Notes under the pieces: model-generated
Seen by the model: only the letters and a program-made list of their open reading frames with translations
The model's database searches: none
What the model was told of the DNA's origin: nothing
Shown here: piece after piece, positions 1-7,903 of the stretch
Position numbering within the stretch: the first letter of the stretch is position 1
How the letters are laid out: each line of letters starts with the position of its first letter
DNA from: Eutrophocola sp964503965
GTDB lineage: Bacteria > Pseudomonadota > Gammaproteobacteria > Pseudomonadales > Pseudohongiellaceae
Length of the DNA: 64,000 nt
Reading direction: 5' to 3'
Assembly: GCA_964503965.1 (NCBI GenBank)
Contig: CAZDCK010000003.1
Coordinates: 86,796-150,795, forward strand
Program-made: the position numbers and the translations under genes

Positions 1-686
1 ATGGGATGGCCATCATCATCAAGAATGCCCGAGGCTGCAGAGTAAATGAGCAGCTTGTCAGCAGCCAGGGCAATGGCAATACTCAGCGCCACTTCCTCCA
101 CTGTGATGTTGAATACTTCACCGGAAGGGGAGTAACCCAGGTTGGATTGCAGGATGGTCTTACCGGCATTGAGTTGCCGGACAATTTCATCGCTGTCGAC
201 TTTTCGCACTTCACCCGTGTGGTAGTAGTCCACGCCATGGTGCACCCCGAAGGGTTTGGCGATGACATAATTGCCACTGACGGTACTGATGTCGGCATGC
301 TGCATGGGCGAGTTGGGTAATGCGGTGGAAAACTTCGCTTCGATATCGAAACGCAGGGTGCCAACCACTTTCTTGATCTCGGCCAGCGAGATTTCATCGG
401 TGACGCGAAGCTGGTGATGCAGTTCTCCCTGGGACTCGTCATGCTTTTCGTCCTTGAGGCCGGCCGCTTTCAAAGCGGCATCAATCTGCGGACGTGCACC
501 ATGCACCAGGACCAGTTTTACACCCAGGCTGTTGAGCAGGGTGATGTCATGGGCGATATTTGAAAAATTTTCATGGGCGATGGCTTCACCAGGCAACAGA
601 ATGACGAACACCTTACCGCGGTAGGCATTAATATAGGGTAAAGCCTGCCGAAAAAGCTTTACGGTGTCAGTGTCCTTCGTTGTCAT
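1..686 (-). CDS. argA: N-acetylglutamate synthase (amino-acid acetyltransferase), partial
   Basis: Only the first 228 codons are inside the window; the 3' end runs off at base 1. The visible part is an amino-acid-kinase-like domain: a PGEAIAHENF segment, LVLVHGARPQID near residue 60, and DKLLIYSAASGILDDDG at the edge. That domain order fits ArgA of gammaproteobacteria, in which a GNAT domain follows, outside the window. ArgA makes N-acetylglutamate from acetyl-CoA and glutamate, the first step of arginine synthesis. The start is ATG at 686 with AGGA just upstream. argE follows upstream on the same strand, which supports the pathway. A plain acetylglutamate kinase (ArgB) is the alternative, but the N-terminal extension and the neighbour favour ArgA. 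Confidence 0.88.
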   Translation of the reverse strand, partial: MTTKDTDTVKLFRQALPYINAYRGKVFVILLPGEAIAHENFSNIAHDITLLNSLGVKLVLVHGARPQIDAALKAAGLKDEKHDESQGELHHQLRVTDEISLAEIKKVVGTLRFDIEAKFSTALPNSPMQHADISTVSGNYVIAKPFGVHHGVDYYHTGEVRKVDSDEIVRQLNAGKTILQSNLGYSPSGEVFNITVEEVALSIAIALAADKLLIYSAASGILDDDGHP

Positions 687-738
687 AGTCCTGGCCCGGT
701 GGGCGAAAAGGGCGGGTATTCTAACGGAAATGGTAATA

Positions 739-953
739 GGGATAAAAGGATAAAGGAAGCGGCGGTTGCAGGATGCAGGATACAAGATTCAAGATACTAG
801 AGGAAATATTCCAGATTGCCGAAGGTATTGTGTTTGTCTGAACATCACATTCAGGAACAAGTCCAAATAAAACCCTTGACGGTTAATCTCAGGCGAACGA
901 TCCTTCCTTTCAGCCTTCAGCCTTCAGCCTTCAGCCTTCAGCCTTCAGCCTTT
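739..953. repeat. Interspersed intergenic repeat, copy 1
   Basis: This fills the space between argE and argA. It begins with a purine-rich GGATAAAAGGATAAAGG block, continues with GATGCAGGATACAAG-type low-complexity sequence, and then a more conserved core ending AGGCGAACGATCC. Similar sequence recurs at 2131-2340 and 7219-7456 in the same orientation. This copy is the most diverged and carries a 7-bp tandem array at its end. Confidence 0.6.
911..952. repeat. Six tandem copies of a 7-bp unit (CAGCCTT)
   Basis: Six perfect head-to-tail copies of CAGCCTT lie inside the distal end of repeat copy 1. They stop two bases before the argE stop codon. The array is too short and has no spacers, so it is not a CRISPR; it is a simple-sequence array likely to vary in copy number. 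Confidence 0.95.
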
Positions 954-954
954 T

Positions 955-2094
955 CTAAAAACAGTACTTCTTAACCAATCCCTGCAACACATCAATACAT
1001 GGTTTCACCTGGTCTGCCGCCATGTATTCATTGGGCTGGTGAGCCTGGTCGATACTGCCTGGTCCCATGATGATGGTGTCCATGCCCAGTTGCTGGAGAA
1101 AGGGCCCTTCCGTCCCAAAGGCCACACTTTCCGGTTGGAATCCGGTCATTGCTGAAATGACTCTGCCCAGATCACTGTCAGGGTTGGCGAAAGGGTCTAC
1201 GCCGGGAATGAGGCGGGTCAGGTTGATGTCCACCTGGTATCTGGTTGCCACGGGTTTGACCAGGGCTTCAATCTCATCACGCAGGGTTTCACACGCCATG
1301 CCCGGGAGCAGACGAATGTCGAATTCAAGGTTGCAGTGACCACAGATACGGTTCGGATTGTCGCCACCATTAATAACGCCCAGGTTGAGCGTGGGCGTAT
1401 CAATCAGAAAATGGGGATTCTGGTATTTTGTCTGCAGGGTGTTGCGAAATTGCAGCAGTACACTGATCACGTCATGCATGGCTTCCAGGGCATTTTTGCC
1501 CAGCGCCGGGTTGGATGAATGCCCGCTTTGTCCGTCAACGCGTATCCCTTCCATCATGATGCCCTTGTGCATATGAATGGGTTTCAGACCGGTGGGTTCA
1601 CCGATCACGGCCGCCCGTGCCCTTGGCAGACCCTGGGCTGCCAGTGTCCGCGCTCCTTCCATGCTGCTCTCTTCATCAGCGGTGGCGACAATGATCAGCG
1701 GCTGTTTAAGGTCAGTCCCCTGAAGTGCCTGAACCGCCTCGTGTACCACGGCAAAAAAGCCTTTCATGTCCGTGGCGCCAAGGCCATAAAACCGGTTGTC
1801 TTTTTCTGTCATGGCCAGGGGGTTGGTATCCCACAGGGCCTCATCAAAGGGCACGGTATCCGTATGGCCACTGAGCACAAGCCCACCTGGTCCTTCCCCC
1901 AGTGTGGCTACCAGGTTGGCTTTTTCATGGTAGCCGTGTACCGGCACCAGCTTGCAATTGAATCCCAGGCCCTCAAAGGTTTCAGCCAGCAGGTTGATCA
2001 CCCCCATATTGCCCTGGTCGATGTTGGGATTGACGGAGCTGACGCTATGTTCGCTCAGGAGTCTGTTGAACAGGTTGGTAAATTTCTGGGGCAT
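955..2094 (-). CDS. argE: Acetylornithine deacetylase
   Basis: A 379-residue M20-family metallopeptidase fold. Metal-binding motifs are visible: SGHTDTVP near residues 75-82 (His77, Asp79), GATDMKG with Asp109, and the ADEESSMEGA pair of glutamates near 141-142. EPTGLKPI and GPFLQQLGMDT are typical of ArgE. The enzyme removes acetate from N2-acetylornithine to give ornithine in the linear arginine pathway. Start ATG at 2094 gives the normal family length. It sits upstream of argA on the same strand but is separated from it by a repeat element, so co-transcription is uncertain. Related DapE and carboxypeptidases share the fold; context favours ArgE. Confidence 0.93.
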   Translation of the reverse strand: MPQKFTNLFNRLLSEHSVSSVNPNIDQGNMGVINLLAETFEGLGFNCKLVPVHGYHEKANLVATLGEGPGGLVLSGHTDTVPFDEALWDTNPLAMTEKDNRFYGLGATDMKGFFAVVHEAVQALQGTDLKQPLIIVATADEESSMEGARTLAAQGLPRARAAVIGEPTGLKPIHMHKGIMMEGIRVDGQSGHSSNPALGKNALEAMHDVISVLLQFRNTLQTKYQNPHFLIDTPTLNLGVINGGDNPNRICGHCNLEFDIRLLPGMACETLRDEIEALVKPVATRYQVDINLTRLIPGVDPFANPDSDLGRVISAMTGFQPESVAFGTEGPFLQQLGMDTIIMGPGSIDQAHQPNEYMAADQVKPCIDVLQGLVKKYCF

Positions 2095-2130
2095 GGGATG
2101 AAGCCACTACAGGTAAAAGGATGTGGGTAA

Positions 2131-2340
2131 GGATAAAGGGAAAAAGGATAAAGAGAAAATATTCGATACAGGGATGCAGGAGACAGGATGCAAGATGCAA
2201 GATGCAGGATACAAGAGGAAATAGTCTGATTGATCGAAGCGTCAGGTTAATAGAGCTTTGAAAAGTTAACGGTAAGCCTGAATAAAAACCTTAGACTGTC
2301 AATGTGAGGCTAACCATCGTGCCTTTTATCCTTTTTTAAA
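2131..2340. repeat. Interspersed intergenic repeat, copy 2
   Basis: Second copy of the element at 739-953. It starts GGATAAAGGGAAAAAGGATA and ends CCTTTTATCCTTTTTT, so its two ends are roughly inverted repeats of each other. The core at 2226-2245 is identical over 20 bases to 7341-7360 in copy 3. The last bases overlap the 3' end of the pterin dehydratase gene. Confidence 0.7.
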
Positions 2341-2689
2341 GTGCATGCACAAGCATCGCCGCCCGATCACAGCGTGCTGCCATGATGAAGTCATTCCTGT
2401 GTAGCCCATCACTGGTATGGGTCCACCAGCTCACTGTGAGTTTTCCCCATTCAAGCAGCATGGACGGGTGGTGATTTACCTGCTCAGCCATTCGGCACAG
2501 TTTCTGGGTCAGGGTCATCAGGTAGTCGTATTCCGATGAACGGTATTCCCTGACCAGTTTTTGCACACCATTCTCGTCCACGACTTTCCAAGCCGGAATT
2601 TTCGGTAGTAATGCTTCCTGCTCTTCCGGGGAAAGTCCGGGATCTCCCTTCCTGGCGAGGATAATGGGTTCGTCAGCAAATCGGCTCAT
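2336..2689 (-). CDS. 4a-hydroxytetrahydrobiopterin dehydratase (pterin-4a-carbinolamine dehydratase)
   Basis: A 117-residue protein with the family signature EQVNHHPSMLLEWGKLTV at about 69-86 (catalytic His73-His74), followed by HTSDGL and Asp100. The enzyme dehydrates 4a-hydroxy-tetrahydropterin so that it can be recycled to tetrahydropterin. It is usually the partner of phenylalanine hydroxylase (PhhB), but no phhA is seen here; similar stand-alone copies also take part in molybdopterin-related chemistry. It overlaps the upstream thioesterase gene by 4 bp (ATGA), so the two are translated together. Its stop codon lies inside the repeat element. Confidence 0.92.
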   Translation of the reverse strand: MSRFADEPIILARKGDPGLSPEEQEALLPKIPAWKVVDENGVQKLVREYRSSEYDYLMTLTQKLCRMAEQVNHHPSMLLEWGKLTVSWWTHTSDGLHRNDFIMAARCDRAAMLVHAL

Positions 2690-3117
2690 GAGGGCTCCTG
2701 GTCCTTGATAACAGCGGTAGTCAGTCTGGATGCACAGACCAGCTTGTTTTCCGCATCGTAAATATTGATTTCGACGACAACCGTTCGTCTGCCGATATGC
2801 AGGGGACGGGCAATACCCGTAACCAGCGGGGGGCGTCCGGGGCGAACATGGTTGGCATTAATGTCCAGGCCAACAATGTGATAGCCCGGCGCGGTACACA
2901 GGTTACCAACTATACTGCCGAGTGTTTCGGCCAGTACAACGGATGCTCCCCCGTGAATGATACCCATGTGCTGGCGGGTGCGGTTGTCTACCGGTAGTGT
3001 GCCTTTGAGAAAATCATCACCCAGCTCGGTCAACTCCATGCCCACCAGTTCACTGAGCGTGTCTTTCATCAGTGGACGGATATCATCCAGTGTTACTTGT
3101 TTCTTCCAGATTGCCAA
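2686..3117 (-). CDS. Hotdog-fold acyl-CoA thioesterase, PaaI/YdiI type
   Basis: A 143-residue hotdog-fold protein. The IIHGGASVVLAETLGS segment at 53-68 has the HGG turn and the catalytic Glu64 of the YdiI/MenI and PaaI thioesterases; VGLDINANHVRP is the second conserved strand. These enzymes hydrolyse acyl-CoA or aroyl-CoA thioesters. The substrate here cannot be told from sequence. The start is TTG at 3117, preceded by AAGGAAG at good spacing; no in-frame ATG fits the N-terminus. The gene is coupled to the downstream pterin dehydratase and follows the YdcF-like gene by 13 bp. Confidence 0.85.
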   Translation of the reverse strand: MAIWKKQVTLDDIRPLMKDTLSELVGMELTELGDDFLKGTLPVDNRTRQHMGIIHGGASVVLAETLGSIVGNLCTAPGYHIVGLDINANHVRPGRPPLVTGIARPLHIGRRTVVVEINIYDAENKLVCASRLTTAVIKDQEPS

Positions 3118-3130
3118 AGCAGCTTCCTTT

Positions 3131-3940
3131 TTAGTGACAGGTGTCAGGGATAAATCGGTCAGTCTTGCCCGTCAGGTAATAGGCCAGCAGACCCACCCAC
3201 TCGCGACTATGATCATTTAATGCGAAAAGGTTTTCACCCGGGTCGAACTCAATACGTAGTTGTCTTCCCGGTGTGGACTCGTGATCCACCGGCCAGGGAA
3301 TCACCGGCCATCCCTGCTTACAGAATAGCCCTACAGATCGGGGCATATGTTCTGCAGAGGTAACCAGTATCCAGGTTTCTCCTGCCTGCGGATTCACCAG
3401 GGTCTTGCTGTTGATGACATTCTCCTCGGTATTTCGGGAATCCCGTTCAACGATCAAGCGGTCTTCATCCAAACCGAGCAGCTCAAACAAATGCAGGGCG
3501 ATATCCGCTTCTTTGTACTCCTGGTCCCGGATCCGGCCATTGCCACCGGTAAACACCAGGGTAGCCTGGGGATATTGCCGGGACAGCTCCAGGAAACCCA
3601 GGTAACGTTCGGCAGCAGAACCGAGCTCCGGCTGATCCCACAGGAAAGAAGGTACCGCATCTACAGCGCCTCCCAGCATGATGATGCCGTCAACACTTTC
3701 CGGGAGAGGGGGGTTGGCAGGAAAGCGCGTCTCCAGGGGAGTGGCTATCCACTTGCCCACGGGAAATATGGCAATCAGCACAAAGATAACAGCAACAGGA
3801 TAGAGGATACTCCTGGCAAGGAGTTCCTTTTTTAGGGCAAGCAGAATCACGCCCGCAATAAAGAGGATGAATAACAGGGATGCCGGTGAGAGCAGGGCCC
3901 AGATGATTTTGGACAGATAAAAAAACAGGGTCGCCATCAT
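3131..3940 (-). CDS. YdcF/ElyC-like envelope protein (DUF218)
   Basis: A 269-residue protein with two N-terminal membrane segments (about 4-34 and 43-62), then a DUF218 domain. Landmarks are VDGIIMLGGAVD near 85, LVFTGGNGRIR near 150, SRNTEENVINS near 187, and WILVTSAEHMPRSVGLF near 210. E. coli ElyC and SanA have this layout and affect peptidoglycan precursor supply and envelope integrity. The molecular activity of the family is not settled. It is likely co-transcribed with the downstream thioesterase gene. Confidence 0.8.
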   Translation of the reverse strand: MMATLFFYLSKIIWALLSPASLLFILFIAGVILLALKKELLARSILYPVAVIFVLIAIFPVGKWIATPLETRFPANPPLPESVDGIIMLGGAVDAVPSFLWDQPELGSAAERYLGFLELSRQYPQATLVFTGGNGRIRDQEYKEADIALHLFELLGLDEDRLIVERDSRNTEENVINSKTLVNPQAGETWILVTSAEHMPRSVGLFCKQGWPVIPWPVDHESTPGRQLRIEFDPGENLFALNDHSREWVGLLAYYLTGKTDRFIPDTCH

Positions 3941-3944
3941 GGAA

Positions 3945-3978
3945 AACCCCGGCTGTGTCTATGGCAACAACCGGGGTT
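3945..3978 (-). terminator. Hairpin terminator after the LigA-like gene
   Basis: A perfect 8-bp stem (AACCCCGG with CCGGGGTT) surrounds an 18-base loop. On the minus strand it is followed by a short TTTT run. It lies between the stop of the LigA-like gene (4025) and the start of the YdcF-like gene (3940), so it probably ends the short transcript. Confidence 0.6.
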
Positions 3979-4024
3979 GGGTGATTATCTGGCAAGCAGG
4001 GAATTAACTCAAATGGCAGTGCAA

Positions 4025-4390
4025 TCAGTACTTGAACAGGTGCTCGATTTCATCGATGGATTTGTCGGCCTGTTCAGCACACAACTCCAGCATGTCCATG
4101 CTGTAGGTACTGGCCAGGCGTTCGAGGTTAACCAGGGTGCCGCCGAGCTGGATTAGCCGGGGAAAGTCGAGATCTGTGATCGCATGGGTCTGTTCAAGGT
4201 CCAGGAAAAACTCGCGGCAATAGCCTTCCGGGAAGGCTCGAAAACGTTTTCTGTTTTCCTCGGACATGAGGGATTCACAGAAGCGATTGAGATTGGCTTT
4301 CTGTTTCAGGGAATTGCCAAAACATTCCTCCATACAGGTCTGTTGTATGGAATAACGTTTTGCTTTGGTGATGGAGATAACTTTAGCCAT
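4025..4390 (-). CDS. Small LigA-like protein (stand-alone LigAB small-subunit domain)
   Basis: A 121-residue protein. Residues about 40-95 read ENRKRF, FPEGYCREFFLD, ITDLDFPRLIQLGG and LERLASTY. This matches the helical pattern of the LigA subunit of protocatechuate 4,5-dioxygenase (NRxRF, PxxY, DxxxLxxLGG). No LigB catalytic subunit is nearby, so a dioxygenase role is not supported. The N-terminus (KVISITKAKRYSIQQTCMEECFG) is Cys-containing and basic. A near-perfect FNR box lies 54-67 bases upstream of its ATG, and fnr is the next gene, so oxygen-controlled expression is likely. It has its own terminator. The LigA similarity is from recalled motifs, not a search. Confidence 0.6.
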   Translation of the reverse strand: MAKVISITKAKRYSIQQTCMEECFGNSLKQKANLNRFCESLMSEENRKRFRAFPEGYCREFFLDLEQTHAITDLDFPRLIQLGGTLVNLERLASTYSMDMLELCAEQADKSIDEIEHLFKY

Positions 4391-4443
4391 GGGGCTATTG
4401 TTATGAAATGAGAAAAAACGGGCAATCCCATTTATGCTGATCT

Positions 4444-4457
4444 TTGATTCAGGTCAA
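4444..4457 (-). promoter_or_regulatory. FNR/Anr box upstream of the LigA-like gene
   Basis: TTGATTCAGGTCAA matches the FNR consensus TTGATnnnnATCAA at 9 of 10 defined bases. Its centre is about 60 bp upstream of the ATG at 4390. A start site near 4409 would put the centre at -41.5, the classical activating position. It lies downstream of fnr, so it is unlikely to control fnr itself. Confidence 0.6.
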
Positions 4458-4479
4458 CGGGTAATTGCATTGAGGCAGG

Positions 4480-4498
4480 AAAAAAGCCTCTGGCAGGC
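4480..4498 (-). terminator. Short terminator after fnr
   Basis: On the minus strand GCCT-N5-AGGC is followed by six T. The stem is only 4 bp, so it is weak. It lies 27 bases after the fnr stop codon and separates fnr from the LigA-like gene and its FNR box. Confidence 0.4.
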
Positions 4499-4524
4499 GA
4501 GTTTACTGAAGAAGCAGCCGTGAT

Positions 4525-5265
4525 TTACTTGGTGCCGTGACAGATGCTACCGAGTTTTTCGTGGTCCAGGATGGTGATCTCCCGGCCTTCCACGCTGATG
4601 ACGCCTTCTTTTTGCATTCGGCTGAATGTCCTGCTCACGGTCTCAATGGTCAGCCCTAGGAAATTACCAATGTCCATACGGGACATGGGAAGACGTAGGG
4701 AATTCGGAGACAGGTTTCGACGCCCATAACGCTTGGAAAGGCTCTGCAGCAGGGTGGCTACACGGCCTTCGGCATTTTTCTTGCTCAGGGTCATCATCAT
4801 CTGGTGATCGTTTTCAATCTGCTGGCTCATGAGCTGGAAAAAGTGCCGCTGCAGCTTGGGTAACTGAAGGGAAAGCTCCTCCAGTCGCTCGAAGGGAATT
4901 TCACAGACCGTGGAGGTTTCCATGGAGACCATGTTGCAGCCATGCCTGCTTGAGCCAATGCCATCGAAACCAAGGATTTCACCGGGGAGGTAAAATCCGG
5001 TCACCTGTTCCACGCCATCATCATCCAGCAAGTAGGTTTTAATGGAGCCGGAACGTACAGCAAAAATGGAGGTGAATGGGTCACCTGTTCTGTAAAGATG
5101 TTCACCAGCCTGGATGGGGCGGCTGCGACGGATGATGTCATTGACCCGGTCGATGTCATTGATATCCATCGCAATGGGCAGGCAAAGACTTTTCAGGTTA
5201 CAGTCCGAACAGGATGACTGGATAAATCCATGAGTACAGGCAATGTTGTAAGGATCTGCTGACAT
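4525..5265 (-). CDS. fnr: FNR/Anr-type oxygen-responsive transcription regulator
   Basis: A 246-residue Crp/Fnr regulator. The four cysteine ligands of the oxygen-labile [4Fe-4S] cluster are present: Cys19, Cys22 and Cys28 in SSCSDCNLKSLCLP, and Cys121 in TVCEIPF. The cyclic-nucleotide-binding fold follows (GDPFTSIFAVRSGSIKTY), then a C-terminal helix-turn-helix with IETVSRTFSRMQ. The Glu, Ser and Arg that read FNR boxes are kept there. The protein should activate anaerobic or microaerobic genes when the cluster is intact. The downstream hemW and the nearby haem genes fit the usual setting (Anr in Pseudomonas). Extra cysteines (Cys10, Cys110) are present. A TACAAT -10 lies at 5292-5297 upstream. 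Confidence 0.94.
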   Translation of the reverse strand: MSADPYNIACTHGFIQSSCSDCNLKSLCLPIAMDINDIDRVNDIIRRSRPIQAGEHLYRTGDPFTSIFAVRSGSIKTYLLDDDGVEQVTGFYLPGEILGFDGIGSSRHGCNMVSMETSTVCEIPFERLEELSLQLPKLQRHFFQLMSQQIENDHQMMMTLSKKNAEGRVATLLQSLSKRYGRRNLSPNSLRLPMSRMDIGNFLGLTIETVSRTFSRMQKEGVISVEGREITILDHEKLGSICHGTK

Positions 5266-5401
5266 TTAACTTCCCCAATTCAGTGTGCGCTATTGTACTT
5301 GATCTGCATGGTCTGGAGGGAGTGCTCTAACCTATTGTTAATAAAGATATTTCCTTGGGTGATGTGGTAATGAGGGAGAAATATATCCCCTTTCATGCTG
5401 A

Positions 5402-6550
5402 TCAGGGCGAGAGGAATTCATCGAGAAGGCTATTGAGGTGGCGATAGCCCAGTTCCGTGGCGGCGAGCCTGTCCTGCTGCAACAGACCTTTACGCCGGAG
5501 CCGGGCCAGTGGCTCGGCCAGGTTGTTGAGCGGGATGCCGGTACGCTGTGCGAAAAGGGCTTCATCGCTGCCAGCTTTCAGGCGCAAGGCGTTCATCATG
5601 AATTCAAGAGGAAGGTCTTCCGAAGAGACCCTTGAAATGTCCGCAGAGAAGTCTGCTCCGCAGGCATCAAGGTAATGGGTTGGCTGGCGTCGTTTACGTG
5701 TCCGGATGATTTGGTTTTCTGCTGGCAGGGTGATTTTGCCATGGGCACCGGCGCCGATGCCCAGGTAATCACCGAATTGCCAGTAGTTCAGATTATGTTT
5801 TGATGCTTGACCGGCAAGACTGAATGCAGAGATTTCATAACGTTCAATGCCATTTTCCGCCAGTAGAGCAATGCCTTCTGCCTGGATGTCGGCCAATGTG
5901 TCATCTTCCGGCAGGACAGGAGGTTTGCTGTAGAACACGGTATTAGGCTCGATGGTGAGCTGATACCAGGACAGATGCGTGGGGGAACAGGACAGTGCGA
6001 TGTCCAGATCTGACATGGCCTCACTGGCAGATTGTCCGGGCAGGCCGAACATCAGGTCGAAGTTGAAATTATCAAAGCCGGCATTCATCGCCTGTCCGGC
6101 GGCTTGCCTGGCCTCATCGGCATCATGAACACGTCCCAGCATTTGCAGGTATCCACCGTCAAAACTCTGGATACCGATGGAGAGCCGATTGATCCCTGCC
6201 AGGCGAAATCCACGAAACTTTTCTATCTCGAACGTGCCGGGGTTGGCTTCCAGGGTGATCTCTATATCGTCTTCGAAAGGAATTCTGGACTGTATTCCCT
6301 CGATCAATGCTGTAAACGCATCCGGAGAAAAAAGGCTGGGGGTTCCACCGCCAATGAATATGGACTCAAGACTTCTTCCCTGAACATAGCCGAGATCATG
6401 CGACAGATCAGCAAGCAGGTTGTTGATATATTCAGATTCAGGTAATTCCCCTGATACCGCATGGGAATTGAAATCACAGTAGGGACATTTTTTCAGGCAC
6501 CAGGGAACGTGAACATATAGCGACAGAGGGGGCAGGCCAGGCTGGCTCAT
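5402..6550 (-). CDS. hemW: Radical SAM haem chaperone HemW (HemN-like)
   Basis: A 382-residue radical SAM protein. The cluster motif is CLKKCPYC at 18-25 (CxxxCxxC), followed by FIGGGTPSL, EANPGTFE and GIQSFDGGYLQMLGR. HemW lacks the fourth cysteine and N-terminal extension of true oxygen-independent coproporphyrinogen oxidase HemN, and is known to bind and deliver haem. The rdgB-hemW order here is the same as in E. coli. The ATG overlaps the rdgB stop by 4 bp, so translation is coupled. Older annotations would call it coproporphyrinogen III oxidase; the start of the protein argues against that. Confidence 0.9.
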   Translation of the reverse strand: MSQPGLPPLSLYVHVPWCLKKCPYCDFNSHAVSGELPESEYINNLLADLSHDLGYVQGRSLESIFIGGGTPSLFSPDAFTALIEGIQSRIPFEDDIEITLEANPGTFEIEKFRGFRLAGINRLSIGIQSFDGGYLQMLGRVHDADEARQAAGQAMNAGFDNFNFDLMFGLPGQSASEAMSDLDIALSCSPTHLSWYQLTIEPNTVFYSKPPVLPEDDTLADIQAEGIALLAENGIERYEISAFSLAGQASKHNLNYWQFGDYLGIGAGAHGKITLPAENQIIRTRKRRQPTHYLDACGADFSADISRVSSEDLPLEFMMNALRLKAGSDEALFAQRTGIPLNNLAEPLARLRRKGLLQQDRLAATELGYRHLNSLLDEFLSP

Positions 6551-7167
6551 GCAGGAAAGTTATCTGCCAGGTTTTTCAGTGCCTGGCCGCGATGACTAAG
6601 AGCATTCTTGACTGCAGGGTCGAGTTCTGCGGAAGCACAGTTGTGAGTTGGAACATAAAACAGGGGATCATAACCAAATCCGTTTTCGCCATGTTCCTCG
6701 AACAGTATGCGGCCCTCCCAGCTGCCCTGACAAATCACAGGCATCGGATCGGTTGCATAACGCACCAGGGCAAGACAGCATTGGAAACGGGCTGTACGTC
6801 CGTATTCCGGGATCTGCTTCAGGTTATCCAGTAGCAGGGCATTATTGGCTGCATCGTTACCTTCCCTGTCAAGGTTGGTACCTGCATAGCGTGCTGAATA
6901 GATGCCGGGGTCGCCGTTCAGGGCATCCACAACCAGTCCTGAATCGTCAGCCAGTGCTGGCAGGCCAGACAGTTTACTGGCATGGCGAGCCTTGATGATG
7001 GCGTTTTCCACGAAGCTGAGTCCGTCCTCTATGGCATCAGGAATATTGAACTCTGACTGGGGAACCAACGTCACATTTTTTTCAGACAGAATAGCCTGCA
7101 GTTCATCCAGTTTCTTGATATTACTGCTGGCCAGAACGATTTTGCTGAAATTGAAATGGGCGGGCAT
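6547..7167 (-). CDS. rdgB: dITP/XTP pyrophosphatase (house-cleaning NTPase)
   Basis: A 206-residue Ham1/RdgB protein. KIVLASSNIKKLDELQAIL near the start, LADDSGLVVDALNGDPGIYSA near 70-90, and the C-terminal FGYDPLFYVP and SHRGQALKNL blocks are diagnostic. It hydrolyses dITP, ITP and XTP to monophosphates and keeps deaminated purines out of DNA. ATG at 7167 has AAGG eight bases upstream, so it is preferred over the in-frame TTG two codons earlier. It is followed by hemW with an ATGA overlap. Repeat copy 3 separates it from the upstream DUF4426 gene. Confidence 0.94.
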   Translation of the reverse strand: MPAHFNFSKIVLASSNIKKLDELQAILSEKNVTLVPQSEFNIPDAIEDGLSFVENAIIKARHASKLSGLPALADDSGLVVDALNGDPGIYSARYAGTNLDREGNDAANNALLLDNLKQIPEYGRTARFQCCLALVRYATDPMPVICQGSWEGRILFEEHGENGFGYDPLFYVPTHNCASAELDPAVKNALSHRGQALKNLADNFPA

Positions 7168-7218
7168 GGACAAAGCCTTGGGTTAAAGGGTACAGATTAC
7201 GGGAGTGATTATTAAAAG

Positions 7219-7456
7219 CATAAAGGGATAACGGGAAGAAGGGCAAGCAGTCAGGAAGAATAAATTGATGCAGGAAACGGGAGGCAGGATTCAGGAAACA
7301 AGATGCAGGATGCAGGATACAAGGTGTAAGAGGAGCCAGCCTGATTGATCGAAGCGTCAGATTTATCGAACTTTAAAAGTTGATGGTAAGCCTGAAAAAA
7401 TACCCTTGTGGTAAATACCAGGCGAACCATCCTGCTTTGTATCCCTTTATCCTTCA
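7219..7456. repeat. Interspersed intergenic repeat, copy 3
   Basis: Third copy of the element, between rdgB and the DUF4426 gene. It begins with CATAAAGGGATAACGGG, then GATGCAGG/GATACAAG low-complexity sequence, then the conserved core (20 identical bases with copy 2 at 7341-7360). It ends GTATCCCTTTATCCTTCAG, an inverted match to its own beginning. Confidence 0.7.
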
Positions 7457-7894
7457 GTTATTATACATCTGCGTTTCCCAGCGTATTTCCCTCACGGGCC
7501 CTGAAAACTCCGGCTGCACCTCAACACTAAACCTGACATTTTCAGCATTCGAGTATTCAAACTCACCAATGTAATAGAGTGCATTTTCCTCTCGGATTTC
7601 CCTGAACTCGATGTCGCTCGTCTGTCCCAGCAGATTACGCTTACCACCATCGACCCTGGCCCTCACGGCGGTCATTTTTTCGTCATCGGATTTTTTCATG
7701 ACGCTGATGTTGAGAAAGGCACGACGGTCACTTCGAACGATGCCATATTGTTCGGCAATATCCGCATTGAGAAAAGTGGAATTCACGGCCTGGTAGTAAA
7801 CGGTGTAATCCCCAAAAGTTTCCATTGCTGCCTGTGAACAAAACGTCCATGCAGTCAGAAACAGGCAAAATAAAAAACTGGTTAACGTTTTCAT
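7454..7894 (-). CDS. Periplasmic DUF4426 protein
   Basis: A 146-residue protein with a signal peptide (KTLTSFLFCLFLTAWTFCSQA, about 1-22). The mature part has FGDYTVYYQAVNSTFLNADIAEQYGI, then SDRRAFLNISV, as in the DUF4426 family. No enzyme motif is visible and the function is unknown. It lies between metW and rdgB, exactly where Pseudomonas species have a DUF4426 gene, which supports the assignment. The gap to metW is 9 bp, so it is probably transcribed with metXW. Confidence 0.8.
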   Translation of the reverse strand: MKTLTSFLFCLFLTAWTFCSQAAMETFGDYTVYYQAVNSTFLNADIAEQYGIVRSDRRAFLNISVMKKSDDEKMTAVRARVDGGKRNLLGQTSDIEFREIREENALYYIGEFEYSNAENVRFSVEVQPEFSGPVREIRWETQMYNN

Positions 7895-7903
7895 GGGATG
7901 TAA

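Noticed and set aside
911..952. CRISPR-like repeat array
   Set aside because: The units are 7 bp, contiguous and have no spacers; no cas genes are present.
1519..2130. Long open frame opposite argE
   Set aside because: It is a shadow of argE; it has no ribosome site or recognisable protein and argE is unambiguous.
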